From contig NW_003314303.1 of assembly GCF_000143415.4 (NCBI RefSeq), forward strand, positions 1,239,322 through 1,303,321: a stretch of 64,000 bases of DNA. The letters are read 5' to 3'. The first letter of the stretch is position 1. The number at the start of each line of letters is the position of its first letter. The notes under the pieces are model-generated. The model was not told the origin of the DNA, ran no database searches, and worked only from the letters and a program-made list of their open reading frames with translations. Positions 22,980 through 31,047 of this stretch are shown piece by piece. Origin of the DNA: Selaginella moellendorffii. Lineage: Eukaryota; Streptophyta; Lycopodiopsida; Selaginellales; Selaginellaceae. A program made the position numbers and the translations under genes.

Positions 22980-23690
22980 CAAACATTGTGATGAGAAACT
23001 TACTATGCCATCTTTTTGGCAAATCTGCAGTGTTCCCTCAACCTCCAGGAGTCCATACATCCATTTGGTAGACCCCAAAACAGCCAGCGGCACTGTCCCG
23101 GGGTGGCCATTGTTGATATTGCGAATCACCCCTGGTTCAGCACAGATGGCAGCTTGTAATACCGCATTTATGCTCACGTTCACGTCATCTTTGCACTCAA
23201 GATCCAGGCACAGACACTGAGCTTCAGCATCGGATTTCTGCACCAGCAACAACAAATAGTAACATTATCTGCAACAGCAAAGACTCAAGATTCTCACTCG
23301 GAGCGGATCTCGCGCATTTTGAGCACGGGCTTCCGAGCGTGGTTCTTCAAGCAAGTTGAGAATGGTTGAGGGACACTTGAGAGACGTGTTGAATGCATAG
23401 GCGAGAATGCCACACTCTTTGTCACTACCAGAACTGTCTTCATGCGAAACGGCACAAGAAAAATCCCGTCATTCCCCTCCTCGATCTTGTCTTCGACCAA
23501 CTTCGCAAACTGCTGCTTAGCCACATGAAAAAAGACCACAAATCGTACCTCCTCGAAAGTCCTCTAAGGCTTTCGAACTCTTCCCATTCTTCATCCGTGG
23601 GTGATGTGAGGCACCTCAAGCTGCTCACAAGGTGGTGCATCTCTGTGCTAGCAGAACGAGTACACGCCCTGGAACAGAAATAAGGAGCGG
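22980..23690 (-). other. Exons of an unrecognised gene, probably decayed
   Basis: Three minus-strand blocks look coding. One gives HHLVSSLRCLTSPTDEEWEE and ends at a splice-like site. After a 36-bp intron-like gap, the next starts QFAKLVEDKIEEGNDGIFLV. The third is preceded by a CAG acceptor near 23240 and runs SDAEAQCLCLDLECKDDVNV to LLEVEGTLQICQKDG. The middle block runs into a stop without a clear donor. No start or full gene could be assembled and I do not recognise the family. An OB-fold protein is conceivable from the last block, without proof. Confidence 0.35.
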
Positions 23691-23786
23691 GTCATTGCAT
23701 ACACCCCCCATAAACATCTGACGCTGGAAATCGAAAAGGATCGCTCAAGTTTGGCTTTGTCCTGCAAACGCGAGAAAGAGCCAGAG

Positions 23787-24530
23787 ATTGAGAAAACCAA
23801 TTGGACAAAGAGACAGTGAGATCTACCGTACAACTAGAAGAATAAGACCTCTCTTATACCGTACTTCTAGGATGCAAATTCTGATGCGATGGAATCGCCC
23901 CAAAACTTATCCTTAGCTTAGAACTCAAAAGACAAGACACACAACGGCCAAGGTGCATGGACTGGAGCTCTGCCCTTCCAAACGCTCCTAAAATCGAATC
24001 CTCGCACTTATAACCAAAGCTTTTTCACGTGAAATCTTAATCCACTAGGTGGCCAGGCCAAGTTATTTTGTCACATCGTGGATGGATGCTCAAGAAATTC
24101 TATGATATCATCTTTGGAGAAATGGATAAAGAAGGAAAAGAGAGTGTTCTCTCTGACCAAGACAATGCTCAGGAAATTTTATTTCTTTTCCTGTCAATGT
24201 GGTGATCGTATGGTGAGTTCATGGCTCTCCTTGTTTCGATTCCACTTCTTTGGGCTCCACTTTGGTTTTTGTCACCACTTACCAAACCTTCGTGTGTGTG
24301 ACAGATAACTTTTGGAGCACGCAAGAAAACTCTCCATGAGTTTTTTTCTTGAGAGATTTCCTATGTAGTTGGTTCTTTTTTGTCAATGCCATGCTTGATT
24401 TAAAGATCTTGCCTGGCATCCCAATCCCCAGCTGGCCGCATTGTCTTGCCATGATACAAAGAAATCAAAGATGTTTCCCACACGTAGCACAAAGATGATG
24501 GCCAAGGAGAGAGAGAAGTATGGAGAGAGG
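23787..24530 (+). repeat. Diverged direct repeat, copy B
   Basis: Second copy of the repeat at 22245-22900, with insertions near 24290-24350 and 24420-24460. It lies downstream of the second AWPM-19-like gene. The unrecognised exon blocks lie between the two copies. Confidence 0.8.
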
Positions 24531-24730
24531 AAACTATGGATATGGCGAGCAAAGAATTAGCGCAAATCCTTTAAAGTTGAAACATCTTCGAAAATCTTTA
24601 CATCGAGAGAGAGAGGAGAGAGAGGAGAGAGGAGAAAATCTAAAAAATCCGCCATGGTGGTGTGTGTAAGTAGTGTTCTCGGAGTGTGTTGTGTTGTATT
24701 CTTTTCCTTTCTTTTTTTCCTTGCGATCGA

Positions 24731-25531
24731 TCATACTGCCGCCTCCGCGCTTGTGTGTGGCGGCGGCTTCTCCACTTCCTCGGGCGGCGCCGTCGCCTCC
24801 TTGGTGGCCGTGGTCTCCCCCGCCGCCGCTGGCGCAGCTGGAGCCGCCGGCGCCGTGTGGCCGATGAGCTTATCGTGGCCAAAGATCCCGTGAACGAGCA
24901 AAGTGTAGAGAAGCTGGGTGATTGCACTTATGATCGCGTATGCCGCCAGCGTCGTCTATCATCCAAGCCAGACAAGAAACTCGGCTCCAAAGTTCTCGGA
25001 AGAGGAAAAGAATTGTCTTACCAGCTTCTTGTTGTGGAGGCCACCAGCGTGGATGTATTTCGAGGCAACGCTGCCAGGAACCAAGAGAAATCCTCGTCAG
25101 AAACCCGAGAAGCTTGAAGAGATCGAGCAGGGAGGAGGAAATTGACTCACCCAAGTGCCAGGATTGTGACCGGCAACGCGAGAATCGATGTAGCCATCGC
25201 CGAAGCTCTGCTCTCGGAGTTCCATTTCCTCAAGTAGTAGAGACCCGCCAGCACCGAGGCAATGCCCACCACTCCAGAGAGCAATGTGTACGTGATGAGA
25301 TCGGGAGTCACCTTGTTCCCTGCCAAGAACAAAGATCACAAGAACACAAGTTAGAACTCCCCAAGAATCTTGGAAGAACAACACACCTCCCAATCGACCA
25401 CTCATTTGCTTGTCGTAGGCCCAGCCCGCGAATCCCAGAATAACAGCGTAGAGGGCGAAATTGAGCGCTAGCAGAGGACGGAGCAATGGCTTGAGCGTCA
25501 TCTGGTGCCTGAGCTGCGGAGGGATCGCCAT
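24731..25531 (-). CDS. AWPM-19-like membrane protein, paralog 2
   Basis: Four exons (25387-25531, 25151-25319, 25022-25070, 24731-24955) total 588 nt, 195 residues. Hydrophobic segments: PLLALNFALYAVILGFAGWA, LLSGVVGIASVLAGLYYL, ATSILALPVTILALG and YAIISAITQLLYTLLVHGIF. Exon 1 is exactly as long as in the paralog at 19958-20649, and exons 2 and 3 differ by 3 nt each, so the two are duplicates. The C-terminal 45 residues are rich in Ala, Pro and Glu and are unlike the paralog. The family is induced by stress and abscisic acid; the location is probably the plasma membrane. The TPK channel and tRNA genes lie between the paralogs. Confidence 0.8.
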
Positions 25532-26334
25532 AGCCGCCGCCAAGATCACCCAAACAGAAGAAAAAAGAATTTCTCCCTCTTTCCCGTTCGAGCCAGCCTT
25601 GGCCGCTATATACTCCCCCGCGGTAAAAAAATCCGAGTAAAAAACGCCGGCGCTCCCGCTATCCAGGAGGGAAATGTGGGCTTGCCCAGGTGGGTAAAAA
25701 TACTGGCTTTTTACCACTCGGTTTTATCCGTGGCTGCCGAGGATTCCGTTCGTTTGGCGGCAAGTGGGGGGCTGCCATAGACAGCTTTGCAGCGGCGTCC
25801 CAACGGCTATGATCTGGCGGCCCTCGCGGATCCAACGGCTGGGATTGGGTGTATGCTGTAGGCCTCGCTGTCGCCACGTGGCCAGAGTGGACATGACCCG
25901 TCACCCGTCAGGCTGGTGGACGGTTCGATTCCCACCAATCTTTATTGGATTAGATGTCATTAACAGGGGGGCTTCCTGCCTGGAATCCATGTTCGGTGGC
26001 TATTGTTTTTGTGATATCACTTTGGAGAGATGATGATATTATTCCTTGGCTTGGCTCAACTCCAAGTGGAGCAAATTCTTCTATGAGGTAGCTTTAAAGC
26101 TGGCTGGAAGTGCTGCAAGGGAGATCGGTTGAGAGGAAACAAAAGACTGGAGAATGGAATAAATGGAGTTCTGCCACTGTCGTTCAGGATCATGTGTAAT
26201 ATTCCACACATACATCAACCAACTGGGTGCCATTATAAATATGAATTGTCCAATTTGGGTTTTGATCACACAAAATGGTTAAAAGAAAACTAGATTCTTA
26301 ATTTCTACTTTTACTCTTCATCAATTGTTGATAG
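25532..26334. other. Intergenic, no gene seen
   Basis: This is the upstream region of the second AWPM-19-like gene followed by unassigned sequence. No convincing exon, RNA or repeat is visible. A short string GGTTCGATTCCCACC near 25923-25938 resembles a pol III B-box but has no tRNA around it. Confidence 0.4.
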
Positions 26335-26510
26335 TCATAGTCGCTGAGTAAGAAGTTCATGGATGGCAGATGCAAAACAATCGGACTCGGCCATTTTAGC
26401 GAAGAGTAAGCCAAGCGATTTCTATCTGAGCACTTGGCACCACACCTGGGCTTGACGCTCCGGCACGGCTGGGAGGAGAGCGTTTGGCCTCCTATCTTCG
26501 TGGCAGCTGG
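26335..26510 (+). pseudogene. P-loop NTPase relic
   Basis: The sequence aligns with 28160-28330 of the intact NTPase gene (from about FADGRCRAIELGLF to WPSIFEAAGG). It has substitutions, small deletions and premature stops, starting with a TAA within the GAAGAGTAAGCC segment. The remaining 3' coding part, about 410 bp, is deleted. The match then resumes in the spacer before the peptide gene. Confidence 0.85.
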
Positions 26511-26675
26511 TGTTCGCAGGCTTACTAAGGCTGATGTATTAACGTAAACTAGTTTAAACTTTTATTTTAGTATAATTTTTATTAAGGTTTACTGTGCATG
26601 CAAAGACACTTGCGTTTCAAGTTGGCGAGCACAAAATTCAACGACGGAACCAACTGCATTGGAAGATTATAGAGA

Positions 26676-26996
26676 ATGGCGGTCACCAAGCTCTCGTGTC
26701 TTCTTCTGGCTCTCATGGTGATGACCAGCTCGTTGGCCGAGGCGTATATGGTGGAAGAATTCGAGAGCTATCTGGATCGAGGCCGAGATCACGACCGCGG
26801 TCAAGTTGGTGTTCGCAAGGGAGCCGTGTGTTCTTCGTGCAGCAAGAAGTACTGTGCTAATCCTTTCAACCATTGCCACTGCGAGAATGGTTGTAGCGAG
26901 TGCTCCTGCTACATCACCCAGCAAGCTTTAGCGATGAGAATTGAAATGCCTCTCCATAGTTTGATCTTGACCTTCAAAATAAAGAGAACTATCTGA
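26676..26996 (+). CDS. Secreted eight-cysteine peptide, copy 1 (altered tail)
   Basis: 106 residues. Signal peptide about residues 1-23 (MAVTKLSCLLLALMVMTSSL, cleavage after AEA), then an acidic/basic propeptide-like stretch and a cysteine cluster starting GAVCSSCSKKYC. The eight mature cysteines follow C-x2-C-x4-C-x6-C-x1-C-x3-C-x2-C-x1-C. It is nearly identical to copy 2 at 28926 until residue 83. There a one-base deletion (CAGCAAGC instead of CAGCCAAGC) changes the frame and replaces the short acidic ending by a 25-residue hydrophobic/basic tail. All cysteines stay intact. I do not recognise the family; small secreted cysteine-rich peptides in plants serve signalling or defence. It may be functional or freshly damaged. 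Confidence 0.7.
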   Translation: MAVTKLSCLLLALMVMTSSLAEAYMVEEFESYLDRGRDHDRGQVGVRKGAVCSSCSKKYCANPFNHCHCENGCSECSCYITQQALAMRIEMPLHSLILTFKIKRTI

Positions 26997-27000
26997 GCTT

Positions 27001-27480
27001 AGGTCTTCTTTTCACGCAAATTCTGTTTGTTTGAGAGAGTGTCAAGATGTTTGTCAAAACGAAACGTGAGAAGATCGCAGTGTGGAGAGCTTTGCTGCTC
27101 GACACTCTCATCGGCCGGTTCTTGACGAGAGGAACCAGCGATTGCACCACGTCTGTGATAAATGGATAATCAGCCTCAAGTTGGATACACGAACAAACAG
27201 AAGTTTTGACATGCAAAATGGATAGAAATGAGAACATTATGACCTCCACCTGTATCAAATATTTCATTGCAAACTGCACAAAAGTTTTGACATGCAAAAT
27301 GCATACAAACGAGAACATTACGAACCCCACCTGTATCAAATCTTTCATTGCAAACTGCCTCGGATCGATGATCTCTACCATCTTATTCGTGTCAATGCCT
27401 GGAAGAAGCGAGTCTTGATTCTACCCAAAGAGACGGAGACTCCTTCACCTGGCAGTCATTTCATGTCACATCGGATTTGG
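27001..27480 (-). pseudogene. Receptor-like kinase relic (3' exons)
   Basis: Minus-strand pieces match the last exons of the intact kinase gene at 29412-31047: [12 protein letters not shown], the MKDLIQ exon, MVEIIDPR, and a trace of the exon ending at GVLVSW. Frames are broken, the arginine-asparagine-glycine stretch after DPR is deleted, and an 81-bp internal tandem duplication has copied one exon end. No kinase core remains. Confidence 0.85.
27201..27360 (+). repeat. 81-bp tandem duplication in the kinase relic
   Basis: The unit beginning AAGTTTTGACATGCAAAATG occurs at 27201 and again at 27282 with a handful of differences. It spans the intron end and part of the exon encoding MKDLIQ. The intact kinase gene has this segment once. 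Confidence 0.85.
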
Positions 27481-27542
27481 TCTTCAAGAAAAAGAACAAA
27501 TGATAAGAGATTCTCTACCACCTTAGTTAGGGTTGAAGCACA

Positions 27543-28757
27543 ATGGGATCCGTTGCTAAGGAGGAAGTGCAGTCTTCCTACACCTTCTTCAATCGCAAGG
27601 CGGAGCTGGAGAGGCTGCTCAGGATCTTGGATAATGCGCCTCTACAAATCACTGTGCTCCTGGGTCCCAAGGATACGGGAAAGTCGCTGTTATTGACGCA
27701 TCTACGCAAGCTATGGAACTCGGATGTGGGCAGGAGCACTTTGGCTCCGATGGTCATCATTGACATGTGCCTCAACGATTGCTCGTCTCCTGATGCCATG
27801 GCCGCTTTTCTGAAGACAGAATTGGGCGGCTGGCAGCGGCGCGTCTGGAGTATACTCTGGCCTCATACAATGGGAACTCGGAAGCTCGCTCGAAGCATTA
27901 AATCGTTCTGGGAAAGTATTGAACACGTTCAAAGTCTTGTGGCAATCCAAGGGATCATAAACAGCTTTCTGACTCAACATGAGTCTGTCAAGCCGGTTAT
28001 CGTCATCGACCATGCTCATAAGCTCGCCAAGTGGGAAGGCGTCTACGACAAGGAGCTCGACGACTTGCTCAGTTTCCTGGAGGCCATAACCAAGCAGACT
28101 CAGAGAGCTCATGTGATCATGGCTTCCTCGGACGAGTTCTTCCGGTCGTGGCTGTATAAGAAGTTCGCGGATGGAAGATGCAGAGCAATAGAACTTGGCC
28201 TCTTTAGCGACGAGGAAGCCAAGCAGTTTTTCTCCGAGTACGTGGCACCAACTGTGGGCTTGACGCTCCCGCAAGACTGGGAGACGAGTGTCTGGCCTTC
28301 CATCTTTGAGGCAGCTGGAGGAAGCCCGTATCTATTGAAGACGGTGGCGTGCAACGCTTCTCTTGACGATGGTGAGTGTGCTACCAATCTACTGGCACAA
28401 GCCCAGGATCTCATAGACATGGAAAAGGTGAACCTGGAGATAGCTTTGGACCTTGGGGAGGAGGAAGGATGGACCCGAGCAGAGTTGGCTGGGATCGTAA
28501 AGGCGATTGTGCAGGGCGGTGGTGCCGTGACATACAAGAAGGTGGTAGCCGAAGTGTTCCGTTGGCAGATCAACCGTGCCAACGAAGTTGTAAAACGGCT
28601 GGTGCGCAACAAGGTCATCCATGTTCGCGTGCTCACCAGGGCTACCAAGTACAGAGACATGCCTGCGCAGCACACCGAAGCGGGTGCGTACCTCATGGCC
28701 ACCAGTCCTGCGGCATATGCAGCCATGAAGTCAGGTTCATACTTGCTGTATTGTTAA
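27543..28757 (+). CDS. P-loop NTPase of STAND/archaeal-ATPase type
   Basis: An intronless frame of 404 residues. Walker A is GPKDTGKS (41-48). Walker B is PVIVIDHAHK (151-160, Asp156). A sensor-like segment HVIMASSDEFFRSWL follows (190-204), then GGSPYLL (259-265), which resembles the GxP-type motif after the ATPase core of STAND and archaeal ATPases. The C-terminal 100 residues (from GWTRAELAGIV) look like a winged-helix domain. No repeat domain (LRR, WD40, TPR) is attached, so it is not a classical plant NLR. The cellular role is unknown. Its 3' neighbour is the eight-cysteine peptide on the same strand, 168 bp on. Upstream it abuts the decayed kinase of module copy 1. Confidence 0.8.
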   Translation: MGSVAKEEVQSSYTFFNRKAELERLLRILDNAPLQITVLLGPKDTGKSLLLTHLRKLWNSDVGRSTLAPMVIIDMCLNDCSSPDAMAAFLKTELGGWQRRVWSILWPHTMGTRKLARSIKSFWESIEHVQSLVAIQGIINSFLTQHESVKPVIVIDHAHKLAKWEGVYDKELDDLLSFLEAITKQTQRAHVIMASSDEFFRSWLYKKFADGRCRAIELGLFSDEEAKQFFSEYVAPTVGLTLPQDWETSVWPSIFEAAGGSPYLLKTVACNASLDDGECATNLLAQAQDLIDMEKVNLEIALDLGEEEGWTRAELAGIVKAIVQGGGAVTYKKVVAEVFRWQINRANEVVKRLVRNKVIHVRVLTRATKYRDMPAQHTEAGAYLMATSPAAYAAMKSGSYLLYC

Positions 28758-29960
28758 ACTGTTTTTAAACATTTTATTTATCTTCTAATATAGTTATTTT
28801 ACTGAGACTGTGCATGCAAAGACTAGCATGTCGTTCACTTGCGTTTCATGCAACTGCAAGTTGGCGAGCATAAAACCCAACGAGGGACAAGCGATGTGAC
28901 CAACTGCATTGGAAGATTATAGAGAATGGCGGTCACCAAGCTCTCGTGTCTTCTTCTGGCTCTCATGGTGATGACCAGCTCGTTGGCCGAGGCGTATATG
29001 GTGGAAGAATTCGAGAGCTATCTGGATCGAGGCCGAGATCACGACCGCCGTGAAGTTGGTGTTCGCAAGGGAGCCGTGTGTTCTTCGTGCAGCAAGAAGT
29101 ACTGCGCTCATCCTTTCAACTATTGCCGCTGCGAGAATGGTTGCAGCGAGTGCTCCTGCTACATCACCCAGCCAAGCTTTAGCGATGAGGATTGAAATCC
29201 CTCTGGAATAGTTTGATAGTGACCGTGCTTTAGCTTCCGAGCAGGCTTCACAATAAAGAGAACTTTCTTTCGCCCATTACAATCCTTGAGCACTATAAGC
29301 TAGATGGTAACTTACAGTCTGCTCGAGGAGAAAAGCGATCGAGGATGTTCTTTTCACGCAAATTCTGTTGCTTTTGATTGACAAAACAATGAAAGAGTGA
29401 CAAGAGGTTTGTCAAAACGAAACGTGAGAAGATCGGCAGTCGCTACTTCCACTCTCGGCAGATGAGGATTTTACAGTGACGATGGCGTGGAGAAAGCTGG
29501 GGCTGCTCAACACTCTCATCGGCCGGTTGTGCTTGATGAGAGGAACTAGCGATTGCACAACGTCTGTGATAAATGGCCTGTAATCGGCCTCGGGTTGGAC
29601 ACACATAGCAGCAATAGCTGCGATCTGGAAGAACAAAAAGGAAGTTTTGACACGTAGCATGGATAAGTTTTCGAGCCCCACCTGTATCAAATCTTTCATT
29701 GCAAACTGTCCGTTCAGCCTCGGATCGATGATCTCTACCATCTTGTTCCTGTCTGTGAGCCGTGGCAATGCCTGGAAGAAGCAAAAAAATTGGTTTTTCA
29801 CACGATCAAAGAAGGAAGTCTTGATATCAATTACCCAAGAGACGAGAACTCCTTCGCCTGGCGGTCGTTTCATGTCCACAGGAACACGACCCGTGAGAAG
29901 CTCCAGCAGAACCACTCCAAAGCTATACACATCGGATTTGGTCGTCAAGTGTCCAGTTAA
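28145..29960 (+). repeat. Tandem three-gene module, intact copy 2 (matched part)
   Basis: Covers the NTPase 3' region, the peptide gene and the 3' exons of the kinase, all matching copy 1 at 26335-27480 in order and orientation. The genes extend on both sides (27543-31047), so the parental unit was larger than the part still recognisable in copy 1. Confidence 0.9.
28926..29195 (+). CDS. Secreted eight-cysteine peptide, copy 2
   Basis: 89 residues. Signal peptide as in copy 1, an Arg/Asp-rich middle with a possible dibasic processing site (HDRREVGVRKG), then the eight-cysteine core C-x2-C-x4-C-x6-C-x1-C-x3-C-x2-C-x1-C and the ending YITQPSFSDED. Spacing does not match plant defensins, thionins, hevein or snakin as I know them. 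Substitutions against copy 1 within the core (Asn to His, His to Tyr, His to Arg) avoid all cysteines. A polyadenylation-like AATAAA follows near 29252. Secretion is well supported; function is unknown. Confidence 0.8.
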   Translation: MAVTKLSCLLLALMVMTSSLAEAYMVEEFESYLDRGRDHDRREVGVRKGAVCSSCSKKYCAHPFNYCRCENGCSECSCYITQPSFSDED

Positions 29961-31047
29961 CGCATACCTGGAAGAAAAATGTGATTTTTTCTTGAGAAAA
30001 GAACGCAAGGAGATGTTTTTTTACATACTCGGGCGCTACGTAGCCTTGAGTTCCCAGGACCCGCGTTGAGACGTGACCCCCAGCTTTGTCCGAGCCCAGC
30101 TTTGCGAGGCCAAAGTCGGAAACTTTGGCGTTATACTTGTCGTTGAGGAGGATGTTGCTGCTCTTAAAATCCCTGTGAATTATGGGAGGGCTCACCATCT
30201 CGTGCAAGTACTCGAGGCCTCGAGCAGCGTCAAGAGCTACGCGCATTCGAGTGTCCCAGTCGAGCATCGGTGGCCTACCACTGGTTCCTGTAGATCAGCA
30301 AAGTTGGAGCTCTCGTTGGTTTCTGGTAAGAGGTTTCCATACCATCCGAGTGTAGGTGTTCTTGGACGCTTCCGTTTGGCATGAACTCGTAGACAAGCAG
30401 CCTGTGTTCTTGATCAGCGCAATATCCGATGAGTTCCAACAAGTGTGGAGAGTGTAGTCTGCTCAGCATGTCAACCTGATCCAGAAGTTCTGTGAGAAAA
30501 AAGAAAGAAAAAAGAGATTTTTGATGGAAGAAGGATTACCTCTACTCGAAACTCTCGGTCACCCTGTTTGCCCCCTCGATCGAGCTGCTTGATTGCCGCA
30601 GTTCTACCGTCGGGAAGAACACCCCGGAAAACACTGCCAAATCCGCCTTGCCCGACTTCGTTGGACGTAGTAAAGTTGTTTGTAGCGGCCTGCATTTGCT
30701 TGTAAGTGAAAACCTGTGCTTCGCTCGTCGATCCATTGTAGCTAGAGCGTCTAGAGAGGGAAATTGACTGGCTGGTCACGCTCTTTGCCGGCTCGGCCAC
30801 TGCGAAGCAAGAGATTCAGGAAAAATGAAAGAAGGATAAGGAAGCTCTTCCGGAAGGACAAAAAATCTAGCGGGAGTGACGTACCTTCTTGTCGAGGAGC
30901 TCGAGCTTTGTGTCGAAGATAGCAGTAGTACGCAAACGCGATGGCTACAAGGACGAGAGCCGCGGAAGCGATGATAATGGCGATGATAAGCACAAGGTTG
31001 TCCTCCGAGGTGTTATCACCGGCGAGCTCCACCAAGACCCTCCTCAT
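29412..31047 (-). CDS. Receptor-like serine/threonine kinase without large ectodomain
   Basis: Seven exons (30885-31047, 30540-30799, 30343-30475, 30029-30287, 29835-29967, 29682-29771, 29412-29624) total 1251 nt, 416 residues. About 16 residues precede a transmembrane helix ([20 protein letters not shown]). A juxtamembrane Ser-rich stretch and [13 protein letters not shown] lead into the kinase: glycine loop [11 protein letters not shown], lysine in AAIKQL, catalytic [14 protein letters not shown] in VSDFGLAK, and [10 protein letters not shown]. All catalytic residues are present. The sequence is close to plant RLCK/RLK proteins with activation-loop STRVLGTQG. It should be a plasma-membrane kinase that works with a separate receptor. 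It converges on the secreted peptide gene 217 bp away, so a ligand-kinase link is conceivable but unproven. Confidence 0.93.

Larger units (their letters stand above)
26335..27480 (+). repeat. Tandem three-gene module, decayed copy 1
   Basis: The order is 3' part of the P-loop NTPase (plus), Cys-rich peptide (plus), 3' part of the receptor-like kinase (minus). Each piece and the intergenic spacers (for example the shared strings gtgcatgcaaaga and ccaactgcattggaagatta) match the module at 28145-29960 in the same order and orientation. This is a direct tandem duplication of at least about 1.2-1.8 kb. Confidence 0.9.

Noticed and set aside
25905-25945. tRNA-like B-box string GGTTCGATTCCCACC
   Set aside because: No D-arm, anticodon arm or acceptor pairing can be built around it.
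26335-31047. NTPase as a classical plant NLR immune receptor
   Set aside because: No NB-ARC-specific motifs (RNBS, MHD) and no LRR region are present.
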